Positions 29,201 to 38,940 are shown, counted from the stretch's first letter. The stretch is DNA of 64,000 nucleotides from Tolypothrix sp. FACHB-123 (GCF_014697075.1 NZ_JACJRE010000026.1:1-64000), one strand, 5' to 3'. Translations and numbers: made by a program. Notes: a model not told the origin generated them from the letters alone.

Positions 29201-30270
29201 CAGGCATTATGTACGCCTACCGGATTTTATCACCTTGGGTAGGGGATTATTTACGCCTAACTCCCAGACAATTAAAAGCCATTACTCATCTGCACTGGGC
29301 TTGGAGTAGTTTTCTGTTATTAGCGGGAATTCTTGCACCCATCGAAGTGAATCGCCTGTTAGGTTTGGGTACGGGAATTGTCTTGATTCAGTATGCAATA
29401 TTTGAAGGCAGGAATATTACTGCATCTAGCCAAATCCTGGGTAACATCACCATAGCCGAGATGTGGGTGTACCTCGGTTTATTACAACTAGCCGCCCTGA
29501 GAATATATTGGCGGGGGACAATTGTCGAGCATCTTCTCAGTCATGTATTAGTACCTTGGAATGGTGCGATCGCTTGTGTGTTTGCCTACTTCCTCTACAT
29601 TTTACCTTGGGAGGATTGGGGCTGGTCAAGACGACCTTGGCGCAACGCTGCATATATTATCCCACTGATAATTTTAGCGGAAACCAGCCTGAAAGTTTAC
29701 CCGATTACTTTAGCGATCGCCGCTTGTTACTATATCTTCCTCGCCAAAATAGAAAACAACATCCGCTTTACCTATATCAGCGCCGCCTTAATTGATTGGG
29801 CGTTATGTCGCTGGTTTGCTGACTTACGCCTCAATGATAGTTTGTGGTATGTCACAGTCATTGGTTTATCTTTACTGTATATTGCCCAAATAGATCCTTG
29901 GCTCAGGCTACCAGAAGGTAAAGGAACTCGCCACAGTTTAAGGATGGTGGGGAGTGGCTTAATTTGCGGTTGGGCTGTTTTCTTTAATCAAGATACCGCC
30001 GTCATACCGGGAATTTTCAGCTTAATTGCTATTTTCGCCGGCTTAGGATTGCGAATTCGCGCCTTTCTCTATGTGGGTACAGCCGTCTTTTTATTTACTA
30101 GTATTTACCAGCTAGTAATTTTCAGCCTGCGTTATCCATTTTTAAAATGGGTAGTTGGCTTGTTTGTGGGGATAGTTTTGATTTCTATCGCTGCTAACTT
30201 TGAAACCCGACGGGCGCAGATTAGTTCCTTATTGCGCAATACCAATGATGAATTTCATCATTGGCAATAG
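26281..30270 (+). CDS. Giant polytopic membrane protein (DUF2157-like N-terminus)
   Basis: A 1329-residue protein with more than 30 hydrophobic segments from about residue 115 to the end. The soluble N-terminal 110 residues include LEGLDLWLRFGLISDSQVRQICREYL, which resembles the start of DUF2157 proteins, followed by a Pro-rich linker. No catalytic motif was recognised. A 30-residue stretch at about 345-375 (ASLREAAPTAPLSLRGGSREQGAGG) is hydrophilic. It is encoded by copies of two intergenic repeat types, so it is most likely a repeat insertion into a loop. The gene is a single unit. Start is at ATG 26281; no Shine-Dalgarno is visible. Confidence 0.75.
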   Translation: MRFMLPDIPLRFEIKLPSYHPQLLEGLDLWLRFGLISDSQVRQICREYLVCPITVQVPVVKATVDPVKPLPVEMLQGISIPSTVSPVTAEPAKPAKPNFFTTMLQSLGEELSVRWLLFLGVFLVVVSSGVLAASQWERFPASGQYGVLFAYTLSFWGFGFWAAKQNNLRLTAQTLLLVSLLLVPVNFWAMDSFKLWHNPLDWITVAIAAPTLTVMTTLLFSNRLFSINLRTDKLLLVNILGLSFLHWGWKLPNFPLIAVYLAMIGTTIITIYHNRYRRQKTPDATPTEGSSRISLGIRLPAAIIVYALIVLLMRAIFIVQVDVTQLGLAIGICGWLMTWLAQREITEQASLREAAPTAPLSLRGGSREQGAGGVISSLSAFIIWERLGSIVLFLGWLVAVFNYPGQAIAVSGLALQFYGSRLQRYSLQTDFVAVFVIGLQAIWLGWRLVPANIQAQAIAFGTQLTNSQNEPWALLSIAFFPYLLLMAGLTDLFYRQQKRQLVICGDGLTLILGTVLTTIALVNPILRSLNLLLSTITLVNITKRRLPRQTESSPLVYLTHIMGVLTLCSTVNWLFPTLGREFWATILLVLMVVELGLSLTQGIWRQSAWLIGLGLAAASYMLLWANGESAWYGQVRSQHQWGIIWLVTPLTLTAIASRNNTQERRVNTTLSIVSLGLAQLLTIHLPGTRLIALAVATAVMYFNTSYLRYELTAAITLGFGLSFIGTLLWKGIPGLPHLSVAGWFLVGAIATFSLWFGRAVLIRQNNPLATIYAKASDKWAIAFCSLELFLLTVHSLAVYEKFQTPGVLYLTSIAITLAGIVYRSWREPNNWAFYGIGWGLELLVAEILGFWGRSTVNMAIANIALGLSAEVVGEWWRRRYQVRLSSLHILPLVYAVLSVILRLDTFESWTGLCSLGVALIFIGVGRRTEKFQPLLYLGIIGVSLSAYELLFYQMSQAKGGAYGDALIAMAALGTGIMYAYRILSPWVGDYLRLTPRQLKAITHLHWAWSSFLLLAGILAPIEVNRLLGLGTGIVLIQYAIFEGRNITASSQILGNITIAEMWVYLGLLQLAALRIYWRGTIVEHLLSHVLVPWNGAIACVFAYFLYILPWEDWGWSRRPWRNAAYIIPLIILAETSLKVYPITLAIAACYYIFLAKIENNIRFTYISAALIDWALCRWFADLRLNDSLWYVTVIGLSLLYIAQIDPWLRLPEGKGTRHSLRMVGSGLICGWAVFFNQDTAVIPGIFSLIAIFAGLGLRIRAFLYVGTAVFLFTSIYQLVIFSLRYPFLKWVVGLFVGIVLISIAANFETRRAQISSLLRNTNDEFHHWQ

Positions 30271-30288
30271 GGGAATTTGTAACTGAAT

Positions 30289-30372
30289 TTTATCCCAATT
30301 TGCAAAAAGAAAGCCACATATGGTATGGGCATGGCAGTGCCATGCCCTCTAGAATATTATTGATGTGCCACT
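30289..30372. repeat. Decayed MITE with GGGCATGGCA palindrome
   Basis: It shares the core GGGCATGGCAGTGCCATGCC (30327-30346) and the flank TCTAGAATATT-TTGATGTG with the complete elements at 14679-14778 and 47403-47503, but has lost clear termini. It fills the gap between two convergent genes. Confidence 0.65.
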
Positions 30373-33300
30373 ATAATCCATTACCCATTAAAATAAATGG
30401 TGACCAATAGTAAGGATGTGCATAATTATTTGCATTGTCTTGATTTCTTGGAGATGCACCAGGCTTGGGTCTAACTTCAATACCACCACGTTGTTTATCA
30501 TTTCCTTTCGTAACTTTATTCGCGTGTAATAAACTCAATTGTGCTTGCCGTAATGCTTCTGATTTTGTCATTTTACCAGTAGCTAAATTTTTATAAAATT
30601 CTTGCATTAATTGGGCAGTACTAGCATCACTAACTAACCATAGAGAAGCGATTACAGATTTAGCACCACGTACCATAAACTCATGAGCCGTAGAGTTAAT
30701 TTCTATCCCATCTTGCTCAAGTGAATCAGCAAGGGCGCTACGACAAGCAGACAGTACAACTAAATGAACTTTTCCCAAGCCAGTCAGAGTTTTAATTTTA
30801 GGAATCGTTAAATAATCGCCTGTTCCTAAGAGTATAAATGACTCGTATTTCTTAGCTTGTTTGTTAGATACAAATTCACCATGAGTAGCTAGGTGTAAAA
30901 TTTGCTTACCAGCAAGATTATCTCGTAGAGTCCGAAAGTCAAACTTTTTATTCAGGAACTGCAACCCCGGATAAATTTTAACAATGGTTTCAATTTCTTG
31001 TTGAACACTCGGTAAACTAGAAAATTGTCCCACAGCTTCAGATACACCCATTGCTAATACTTGAGTATCTTTACCTGCTTGTAAGTTGGGTTCTTTAACA
31101 TCTGTTAGACTCGATGAAAGTAGGTTGTGAACGCTGTATTTTTCAATTAAATATTGTTTGCCATCATACAATGCACTCATAGGAACATAACGCACCACCC
31201 TATCAAGCGCAAATACAAGATTTTTCACTGGGTTTGCGTTCAACTCTGGTTCTAAGGGTTTAATCAGTAAGTTATATAGCTTTTGACTAGCTAATTGTAT
31301 TTTGGGAATATCAGCAGCCGTGCAAACAACACCAGGTTTTTCACAATGTTCCATCAAATTCCGAAATTCTTTGACTGCTTTTCCTAAATCTTTTCTACTA
31401 ACTTGCACTTCAACAGCCTTATGTACTCCTCCAGGTGCAGTCAATAGCAACCACATTTTATCTTCTAGAACAAAAGGAGAAATCATGACTGTACCTGGTT
31501 GGGCTTCCACAATTTCTATAGCTTTACTTTTAATTCGTGGATCAAAAGCACCATCATCTTTTTCAATTCGGGAACGTATCTCTTCTTCGATTGCTTTTAA
31601 GTCTTGATCGTATTGGGTATTGATAGCCTCAACTTGGTCTAAAAGTTGACTTTTTTCACTTGGGGAACATTTCTTTTGTTCATCACATTCTTTAATCTTT
31701 AATCCCAAAGCAATTAAAGAGTTATTTTTTGCTTGAGTTCTCGCTTCTCTGAGATCTCGTACATTAATTAAATCTAATACCTGCTGTGCTTCTGCTGTAC
31801 GTCCCTGTTTAAGTAATAAATCAGCATATTGACGATACATATCAACGGTTTTTACTTTGTCAAAGCCAGCGATTGTTTGCCAAAAAGATGCTTGTAAATC
31901 TGGTGTCAGTCCTTGAAAACCGCGTCTTATTTCCTCTGCACGAATGAAAGCTTCTCTAAAATTTTTAATCGCTTCTTCAGGTTGATTTAAATCGGCATAA
32001 GCACGACCTAATCCAGCATATATACTGGAATCATCACCTACAGCTTTCGCTGAAACTTTAATTGCTAAAGCTTGTTTATATATATTTATTGCCTCTTGCT
32101 TTCTACCAAATTTGTGATGAATCAGCCCTAAAAGTGTCAGTGCAGTTTTTTCATCTTTAGGACTTTGAGCTTTTCTCGTAAGTGCTAGGTAAGCTTGGGC
32201 TGATTCCATTGCTTTTTGGTCATTATTTAAATCACCATAACCTACACTTAGTACTACATTCGCTAACATTTCTAACCAAATCGTCTTTGTTTTTTGAGAA
32301 ATAGCTAACCCCTGATTAGCCAATTCAATAGTTTTTTGCGGTTCGCCTTTAGCAAAGTGTACATAAGCGAGCAAAAATAAACTCAATCCCTCCAATTGGG
32401 GGTTTTGCAGTTTCTTGGCTGTCGAATACGCCTGTTGAGATAAATCGAGGGCTTTTTGATAATCTCCAAGTGGGGACACGTAAAATGTGGTTTGATTAAC
32501 TAGTGCCAAAAATTCAGAGAAGGGATTTTTATCTTGCTTGGCAATTGTTAAGCTTTGTTGTAATAATTCCAGAACTTTCTGCAAGTTTCCTTGAGCAGTA
32601 TAAACATCCTTAAGGATATTCAGTGCATCTAATTTAAGTTTGATATTTTTGGTTTTGTCTGCTGTCTCCAACAGTAATTTTGCTAATTCCGTAGCTTGTG
32701 AATAATTTCCCATTGCAACATACACTGTAGCAAGTTGCTTTAATGCATCTGCTTCCATAGCAGAATTTTTAATTTGTTTAGCTATATCTACAGCTTGTTG
32801 AATAAGTTTAATAGCCCGATCAAATTCTCGCAGCGCAGCATATAAATCACCTAAACTAATTAATGCTGGTGCTTCTAGTTCTGGTTTTTTTAGTGTCTGT
32901 ACTAAATCAAGACGCTGTTGAGCAAATTTTAAAGCTTTATCATACTCTGCTAATGCAAGATAAGACCTACTTAAATTTGAAAAAACAAATGATTTTGTTT
33001 GCCAAGCATTAGATTGTTGCTCTTGAGATAATTTTTTAATATCAATCGCTGCTATCGTTGTTAAAGCTTGCTCTGCCAATTCAATCGCTTTTTGGTAGTT
33101 TCCTAGTACCTGGTTACTACTGGCAATATTTAATAAAGCTAGCACTTCCCAAATCGGGTTTTTAAGTTGTTGAGCAATTTCTAACTGTCGCTGATTGAGT
33201 TCAATTTTTTTGGTTTGATTTTCTAGTGATCCATAAATTATAGCTAGAATAGATAAAGCAAAATCTTCCGCTTCCAAATTTTCAGACTGTTGGGCAAGTT

Positions 33301-35152
33301 TGAGACCTTGTTCAGCAAATTCCTGTGCTTTATTTAAATCTCCTAAATTTTGATAGATATTTCCTATTAAAGTATAAGCGTTGCTTTGGATTCTAATAGA
33401 CTCCTTTTCATCTGATTTTTGTTTCAAATTTTTGGCAATCTTTAACCCTTTTGGTGCTAAATTAATAATTTTATGAGCTTCGTTGATAGCGAAAGTATAA
33501 TCTTTTTTGTTTTTAGCAGAGAAAGCGATTGAGTAGTGCGATCGCATGGTTAATATCAGAGTTTTTAGCTGCATATCCTGAGCATTAACTGCTTTAAAAA
33601 GAGTTAATGCCTGCTGATAAAATTCTAAAGCCCGCGCTTTATCATCTTTATCATAGTAAGTATTGCCTAAAAAGAAGAGAATGTTACCTTGTACTAACTT
33701 TTTATCTACTTTTCGTGCATTTTGTAATTCTTGTTGATAAAAAGCTATCACCAGTTTATCTTGTTTTTGATTACCGTAAGTATTCCCTATATTAGAAATA
33801 ATATTGATTTCCAGAGATTCATTTTTAGCTTTTCTGGCAAGTGAAAGTGCTTGTTGATAAAATTTTAAAGCTGAGTCATATTGTTCCTGGAGAAAGTAAG
33901 AACTTCCTATTTGATTGATGATTTTACCTTCAATATTAGTCTCTTCTGCTTCTCTCGCAGCCACAATTGCTTGTTGATAAAAATTAATTGCTTGTTGATA
34001 TTGTTTTTTCCTAAAATAACAATCTCCTATTCCAGCAATAATATTAGCTTTAAAATCCTTATATCTTATCTCTGGTGCAAATACTAGTGCTTGCTGAAAA
34101 AATTCTAAAGCAAGGTCATATTTTTCTTGAGTAAAATAAGTATTTCCTATCCATTGAAGAATATTACCTTGCAAGGATTTATTATTAGATTTTCTCGCAT
34201 TAACTAATTCTTGCTGATAAAAGGCTATTTTCTGATCGTATTGTTTAAGATCGTTTAAGGCATTTCCTATTGACGAGATAATATTTTCTTCTGCTGGGCT
34301 AATTCCTGCTTCTCGAATTAGAGGTAAAGCCTGCTGATAATACTGAATTGCTTGCTCGTATTTCTCTAGCTCAAAATACATTGCTCCTATCTGCTGCAAA
34401 CTTCTACCTTCCCAAGCACGGTTTCCTACCTCTCGGTTTACTGTTAGTGACTTGTTGTACCATTCCAAAGCGCGAGTATAATCATCTGCATTCCAATAAA
34501 CTTGTCCTATTCTAAATAGAGTAAATCCTTCTTGAAACTTGTCTTTTAGTTCTTGGTGTAACACCAGTGCTTCCTGTAAAAGTTTCAAACCTTGTTCTTG
34601 TTTTTTCAAGAAAAAATAAGTAAATCCCATTTTACTCAGAGTCACTGCTTCCCCATTTCTATCTTTTACTTCGCGACGAATTGCTAAGGCTTGTTGTAAA
34701 GTTTGTAGCGATTTTTCATCTTGTGACAAACTGAGGTAAACCCCACCCAAAATATCTAGGGTTTCGCCCTCGCCAGCACGGTCTTTAATTTCCTGACGAA
34801 TTGTTAAAGCTTGTTGTAAAATTTCTAATGCTTTGTCGTTTTGCTGTAAACCGTTGTAAAGCAGTCCGATATTATTCAGGGTTTCTCCGATTCCAGCTTT
34901 ATCCCCCAACTGTCGCCGTATTTCTAGCACCCGTTGATAAGTCTGCAACGCTTTGGGATATTCCCCACGCCGATATTGCTGTACCCCTTCTTGAAATAGT
35001 TTATCTGCTTCTACTTTCCGGTTGTCGCTTGTTAGGTTTTGTGCAAAAGCCTGTGATATCAGCGTCTCGCCTGTTTTAGATACACAAGGAATTGCAACGG
35101 ATAAAAGCAGAGAAGATGCAATAAGAACAATATATTTCAGCCGAAAGTTCAT
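30371..35152 (-). CDS. Exported TPR-CHAT protease-like protein (1593 aa)
   Basis: A signal peptide (YIVLIASSLLLSVAIPCVS, cleavage near AFAQ) is followed by roughly 25-27 tetratricopeptide repeats (about residues 45-1130). A coiled linker and a C-terminal CHAT domain (about 1290-1590) come next. CHAT is a caspase-fold domain. The expected catalytic His is in LHLATHGEF and the Cys in VVLSACRSALAD, so the dyad is intact. Target and substrate are unknown, and the signal peptide suggests a periplasmic location. The gene is divergent from the sigma-like gene. Its promoter region carries the motif shared by the cluster (35250-35282). Confidence 0.88.
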   Translation of the reverse strand: MNFRLKYIVLIASSLLLSVAIPCVSKTGETLISQAFAQNLTSDNRKVEADKLFQEGVQQYRRGEYPKALQTYQRVLEIRRQLGDKAGIGETLNNIGLLYNGLQQNDKALEILQQALTIRQEIKDRAGEGETLDILGGVYLSLSQDEKSLQTLQQALAIRREVKDRNGEAVTLSKMGFTYFFLKKQEQGLKLLQEALVLHQELKDKFQEGFTLFRIGQVYWNADDYTRALEWYNKSLTVNREVGNRAWEGRSLQQIGAMYFELEKYEQAIQYYQQALPLIREAGISPAEENIISSIGNALNDLKQYDQKIAFYQQELVNARKSNNKSLQGNILQWIGNTYFTQEKYDLALEFFQQALVFAPEIRYKDFKANIIAGIGDCYFRKKQYQQAINFYQQAIVAAREAEETNIEGKIINQIGSSYFLQEQYDSALKFYQQALSLARKAKNESLEINIISNIGNTYGNQKQDKLVIAFYQQELQNARKVDKKLVQGNILFFLGNTYYDKDDKARALEFYQQALTLFKAVNAQDMQLKTLILTMRSHYSIAFSAKNKKDYTFAINEAHKIINLAPKGLKIAKNLKQKSDEKESIRIQSNAYTLIGNIYQNLGDLNKAQEFAEQGLKLAQQSENLEAEDFALSILAIIYGSLENQTKKIELNQRQLEIAQQLKNPIWEVLALLNIASSNQVLGNYQKAIELAEQALTTIAAIDIKKLSQEQQSNAWQTKSFVFSNLSRSYLALAEYDKALKFAQQRLDLVQTLKKPELEAPALISLGDLYAALREFDRAIKLIQQAVDIAKQIKNSAMEADALKQLATVYVAMGNYSQATELAKLLLETADKTKNIKLKLDALNILKDVYTAQGNLQKVLELLQQSLTIAKQDKNPFSEFLALVNQTTFYVSPLGDYQKALDLSQQAYSTAKKLQNPQLEGLSLFLLAYVHFAKGEPQKTIELANQGLAISQKTKTIWLEMLANVVLSVGYGDLNNDQKAMESAQAYLALTRKAQSPKDEKTALTLLGLIHHKFGRKQEAINIYKQALAIKVSAKAVGDDSSIYAGLGRAYADLNQPEEAIKNFREAFIRAEEIRRGFQGLTPDLQASFWQTIAGFDKVKTVDMYRQYADLLLKQGRTAEAQQVLDLINVRDLREARTQAKNNSLIALGLKIKECDEQKKCSPSEKSQLLDQVEAINTQYDQDLKAIEEEIRSRIEKDDGAFDPRIKSKAIEIVEAQPGTVMISPFVLEDKMWLLLTAPGGVHKAVEVQVSRKDLGKAVKEFRNLMEHCEKPGVVCTAADIPKIQLASQKLYNLLIKPLEPELNANPVKNLVFALDRVVRYVPMSALYDGKQYLIEKYSVHNLLSSSLTDVKEPNLQAGKDTQVLAMGVSEAVGQFSSLPSVQQEIETIVKIYPGLQFLNKKFDFRTLRDNLAGKQILHLATHGEFVSNKQAKKYESFILLGTGDYLTIPKIKTLTGLGKVHLVVLSACRSALADSLEQDGIEINSTAHEFMVRGAKSVIASLWLVSDASTAQLMQEFYKNLATGKMTKSEALRQAQLSLLHANKVTKGNDKQRGGIEVRPKPGASPRNQDNANNYAHPYYWSPFILMGNGL

Positions 35153-35249
35153 GGTTCAAACCCTAAGGTATTCTGATTGACAAGATTCACAATCAGTATT
35201 TCTCGTGTTTTTACGGAGAAATACTAGATTATTGTCTTATATCTATGTA

Positions 35250-35282
35250 TATTTCTGGACGAAGGGGAGGTATGCAAGTTTT
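35250..35282 (-). promoter_or_regulatory. Cluster promoter motif, copy 1 (TPR-CHAT 1593 aa)
   Basis: Read on the minus strand, AAAACTTGCATA is followed by 14 bases and AGAAATA. It aligns without gaps to the copies at 35561, 39085 and 45010: AAA-N2-TGCATA-N14-AGARNTA. It lies about 100 bases upstream of the ATG at 35152. TGCATA and the downstream ANTA element are 17 bases apart, as in sigma-70-family promoters. Confidence 0.6.
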
Positions 35283-35343
35283 AACGCGAAATTCTCGCTT
35301 TACAGAAAAATCCTCACTCAATCCTGATCAAATAGTTCTCTCA

Positions 35344-35489
35344 CTTACCCGAAATAACGCCCGCAGGCTGGAAGCCTGAGGCTAACTCTACAAAGCCCGG
35401 CTTCGCAGGCTCAATTTCTTTAGCCTGCTAAAGCCGGCTTTGTTCTATTAGCCGCACCCTTATAGGGTGACGGCGGAAATTCGGGTAAG
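35344..35489. repeat. MITE-like element with CTTACCCGAA termini
   Basis: CTTACCCGAA at 35344 is matched by TTCGGGTAAG at 35480-35489. The interior holds the palindromic blocks GCAGGCTGGAAGCCTGAGGC and GCCTGCTAAAGCCGGCTTTG, a repeat type common in cyanobacterial intergenic DNA. It sits between the two divergent promoters of the TPR-CHAT and sigma-like genes. Confidence 0.6.
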
Positions 35490-35560
35490 CGATAAGTACT
35501 TATGGCTAAGAAAGGGATTTGTGGGGTTTTTTGATGACTGAATCGATGCTTTAGCCGCCC

Positions 35561-35593
35561 AAAAACTGCATATCCCCCACTCGCCCAGAGTTA
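35561..35593 (+). promoter_or_regulatory. Cluster promoter motif, copy 2 (sigma-like gene)
   Basis: AAAAACTGCATA, 14 C-rich bases, then AGAGTTA. Its spacing is identical to the three other copies. It lies 73 bases upstream of the ATG at 35667. Its presence in front of the sigma-like gene itself would permit autoregulation. Confidence 0.6.
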
Positions 35594-35666
35594 AGAAACA
35601 ATAACGACTGGAATCCAGGGGAGATGAGACAATTAACAACTAATAATTAACAAGACCAAATTACCA

Positions 35667-37106
35667 ATGAGCAAGTTAAAATATTGGACACTAGTAATAC
35701 TGGATGGCACAGGCGTAGACGCAAAGCGGCTTGTCGCTAGACATCGCACAACGAAAGAATTGGAAAATGCCAAGTCTTTTTTTGCTGCTACCTTTGCAGA
35801 TTTCCCAAATATTAATGAAGTCTCAGACACAGCTATACAACAGCGATTACTGGAATTATCTCGCCATCCTGAATCGCAGCAAAGCTTATTAGCCCAACGC
35901 TGTTTACTCTGTTTTATATCCTGGCAAATTCAACAAGCTTGTTCCAACCTCGCCCGCCAATTTGGCGATTTTCACGGATTTACTGAGGGCGATTTATTAG
36001 CTTATGTTCTTGATGACGATGGAAGTTTACAACCATCAACTAGTTATCAATCCTTTGCTAGAGAAATTTTACAAACATTTGACCCCGAAAAAAGCCTACT
36101 CAGTAGTTGGACAAGCCGCAAATTAAAACAGCACGATGAACTAGAAACTTTTCTTTTAGAATGTGGCTTGTATCTTGTAAGAGATTGGGCAATTTTGAAT
36201 GATACCCAACCAAAACAATTACCAAAAATTTTAGGTGAATTTCATTACCTCACGCCCAAAGAAGTTGAACAAGCGCAAAAATTGCTTGCAGTTTATCACA
36301 AAATATATCGTGCTGAACGCTGGCAAAAACTAGCTGAGGGCAGTAGAGTAAAATGCCAACCGCCAACAAATCAACAATTACAACAAATGGCACAATTATT
36401 AGAGTCAAAATTAACGCCAAAAGCCGTATCTCGCTTATCTCCTGAAAATGTGCTGCGACAATTACAAAATCTCGCCGCAAAACTCAGACAGTACCGCATT
36501 CATGTTAGGGGTGGGTTTTTACCTACAGAATCTTTAGATTTAAATTTTCAAGAAAATTACTCTTTATTAGAGAAAGTCGCTGCTCCAGATTCAGGAAATA
36601 TTCTGGATGATATTGATGAAGAAGAAAAATTTTTAAAATTATATAAACAACAAATTTTAACTTGTTTAGATTCAGCCTTAAATGAGGTGACAAAATCCCG
36701 TATCAACAAGCTGAAAAAGAAAGATTTAACTCAAGCTAATAGATTTTTACTAGGGCTACAATTGTTTCACTGTCAGCGTTTATCAATGAGTGCGATCGCC
36801 CAACAATTAGGCTTAGGTGCGCAATATAAAGTCACCCGCTTATTGAAACTCAAAGAATTCCGTGCTGATGTGCAACATAAGACATTAGAAAAATTAAAAC
36901 AAGCTGTTATTCAACTAGCCCAGGAATACTCCACACCTGAGCGTTTAGCCAACTTAGATCAGCAAATTACCGCTGCATTAAATGCAGAGATTACTAATTT
37001 AATCAACCAAGCAGAAATTGAAGCTGTAAGTATGCACCATCAACCCCAAATGAGTAATTTTTCTCAAAGACTTTGCCAACAATTAGATAACAATTTGATT
37101 CAATAA
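35667..37106 (+). CDS. Highly diverged sigma-70-like protein
   Basis: A 479-residue protein. A central part resembles sigma region 2 (SYQSFAREILQTFDPEKSLLSSWTSRKLKQHDELETFL, compare the FDPxxG..F.tya pattern). The C-terminal part (LLGLQLFHCQRLSMSAIAQQLGLGAQYKVTRLLKLKEFR) looks like a region-4 type helix-turn-helix. The similarity is weak and by eye only, so a different DNA-binding protein is possible. DUF1822 follows 109 bases downstream, a pairing familiar from cyanobacterial genomes. It is preceded by the shared promoter motif and lies among CHAT/caspase genes, so it is a good candidate to be their dedicated regulator. Confidence 0.6.
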   Translation: MSKLKYWTLVILDGTGVDAKRLVARHRTTKELENAKSFFAATFADFPNINEVSDTAIQQRLLELSRHPESQQSLLAQRCLLCFISWQIQQACSNLARQFGDFHGFTEGDLLAYVLDDDGSLQPSTSYQSFAREILQTFDPEKSLLSSWTSRKLKQHDELETFLLECGLYLVRDWAILNDTQPKQLPKILGEFHYLTPKEVEQAQKLLAVYHKIYRAERWQKLAEGSRVKCQPPTNQQLQQMAQLLESKLTPKAVSRLSPENVLRQLQNLAAKLRQYRIHVRGGFLPTESLDLNFQENYSLLEKVAAPDSGNILDDIDEEEKFLKLYKQQILTCLDSALNEVTKSRINKLKKKDLTQANRFLLGLQLFHCQRLSMSAIAQQLGLGAQYKVTRLLKLKEFRADVQHKTLEKLKQAVIQLAQEYSTPERLANLDQQITAALNAEITNLINQAEIEAVSMHHQPQMSNFSQRLCQQLDNNLIQ

Positions 37107-37215
37107 ACAGAAATTTTAAATTTAGAAAACTACAAAATTTTAAACAAGTTAAAAAAATTTCTTAACTTCTGCCCTCAGTCTTCACAATCAATATTCACGC
37201 ATTTTTACTATTATC

Positions 37216-38571
37216 ATGAATACCTTACCCATGTCCTTTGAATTTGAAAGTTTACCAACCGAAGCCATTAACCTAGACAATCAAGAAATTGATCGCGCAA
37301 TAGAACTTAGTCGCCACATTCCCAATGATGCACATCAGTGGCAAACTTACTTAAATGCTTTGGGTTTATTTATATTTAAAAAATGGTTGCAAGAACGCGA
37401 TACCAATCTCAGCATTAATTGGGAAGATTCAACAATTAACCAACCAGCTTTAACAAATATTATTCCTACTGTCACTAATTTACAGACTGGGAATTTTAAA
37501 CTTTGTCTAATTACCATTGGTAATTCCTGGAATGAGCAAATCTCTTTATCTAGATTAGTCGTAGACTTACCCGAATTTGTTCCCCATTTCTATGTATTTA
37601 TCGAAGTTTTAGAAGAACAAGCATGTGGAGTAGTTAGGGGATTTATTTCTTATCCTCAACTACAAGAAAATCTCAATAATTTTCCAACAATATCACCCCA
37701 AGCAGACTGGAGTTATGAAATACCTCTAACTTGGTTTAACAACGAACCAAACCGCTTATTATTGTATTTACGTGCTTTACAACCAGATGGGATTACCTTA
37801 CCCCCTATACCCGCCAACCGCCAGCAAACATTAGCCGCTCTAGAAAGCGAATTAGTATCATTACTTTTGCAATTACAAGAACCAGATACCGAACTTTGGC
37901 AAATTTTAAATTGGCAACAAGGAAGCGCCGTTTTAACTTCTGATGAATTGCTGGATTGGATTTATAAATTACAAACTAATAATCTAAATATAGAAAATCC
38001 CTCCAGCGAAACATCTTTATCAGCAACATCTATTAGGGATTTAATTAAATTAATTACACAACCAGCCATCAATGTCGGACGCTGGTTATGGGATGAATTA
38101 GACGAAATAGGGGAATCATTATCTTGGACATTATTACCAAGATTAACACCAACTAGAGAAATGCGCAGTCCAGCCGAAGAATTACAGGCGATCGCATTCC
38201 AATTGCAAACACAAGGTGTAGAAATTCCTTTAGTAGCTAGGAGTGGATATCAAAGTTTTCTCTTAGCTGGAATTCCCTTAAGATTATATGCAGTAGCCTG
38301 GAATTCCTCGACAATAAGCGAACCCAATTTATGGAGTTTGTTGTTAATTTTAGGTGCGCCTTCCCCAAATACCCTACCAGAAAATTTTAAATTTCGCGTC
38401 AGCGATAAAACTGGGATATTAACAGAACACAGTGTGAATCCACAACAGCGCAACTCTTACTTATATACTTGTTTGGTTGGCGGTTGGGATGAAAAGTTTA
38501 TTGTGACTGCAAGTTTAGGTGATGATGTAGAGGTGACATTACAGCCGTTTGCTTTTGATATTACAAGGTAA
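37216..38571 (+). CDS. DUF1822 family protein
   Basis: A 451-residue protein matching the cyanobacterial DUF1822 family. The N-terminus has the pattern in which an acidic segment (LDNQEIDRAIELSRHIPNDAHQWQTYLNALGLFIFKKWLQER) is followed by a beta-rich region (LVVDLPEFVPHFYVFIEVLEEQACGVVRGFI). The C-terminal half contains VGRWLWDELDEIGESLSWTLLPR and a beta-rich end. It is soluble, and no enzymatic motif is visible. It sits directly after the sigma-like gene and probably works with it, perhaps as a partner or anti-sigma-like sensor. That role is inference. Confidence 0.8.
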   Translation: MNTLPMSFEFESLPTEAINLDNQEIDRAIELSRHIPNDAHQWQTYLNALGLFIFKKWLQERDTNLSINWEDSTINQPALTNIIPTVTNLQTGNFKLCLITIGNSWNEQISLSRLVVDLPEFVPHFYVFIEVLEEQACGVVRGFISYPQLQENLNNFPTISPQADWSYEIPLTWFNNEPNRLLLYLRALQPDGITLPPIPANRQQTLAALESELVSLLLQLQEPDTELWQILNWQQGSAVLTSDELLDWIYKLQTNNLNIENPSSETSLSATSIRDLIKLITQPAINVGRWLWDELDEIGESLSWTLLPRLTPTREMRSPAEELQAIAFQLQTQGVEIPLVARSGYQSFLLAGIPLRLYAVAWNSSTISEPNLWSLLLILGAPSPNTLPENFKFRVSDKTGILTEHSVNPQQRNSYLYTCLVGGWDEKFIVTASLGDDVEVTLQPFAFDITR

Positions 38572-38671
38572 AAAACGGTTGACGGTTGACGGTTGTCGGT
38601 TGACTGGGAAAACAGAGTTTTTGTGATTGACTAGCTTAAAAGTCAAATGCGATCGCAGTAAGACACAGTTT

Positions 38672-38940
38672 GAAGTACCCAAAAACGACTTTGAGGTACC
38701 TCAACACGACTTTGAGGTACTCCAACACGACTTTGAAGTACCCAAAAACGACTTTGAGGTACTCCAACACGACTTTGAAGTACCCAAAAACGACTTTGAG
38801 GTACTCCAACACGACTTTGAGGTACCTCAACACGACTTTGAAGTACCTCAACACGACTTTGAAGTACCTCAACACGACTTTGAAGTACCTCAACACGACT
38901 TTGAAGTACCTCAACACGACTTTGAGGTATCTGTTACTTG
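38672..38940. repeat. 21-bp tandem minisatellite, 12.8 copies
   Basis: Twelve full 21-bp units start at 38672, followed by a decaying partial. Three unit types (CCCAAAAACGACTTT, CTCCAACACGACTTT, CTCAACACGACTTT after GAGGTA or GAAGTA) alternate in the first half, and the last four units are identical, which suggests recent expansion at the 3' end. In reverse complement each unit starts AAAGTYGT, like the repeat at 4206-4435. Open frames through it have no real protein character. Confidence 0.95.
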
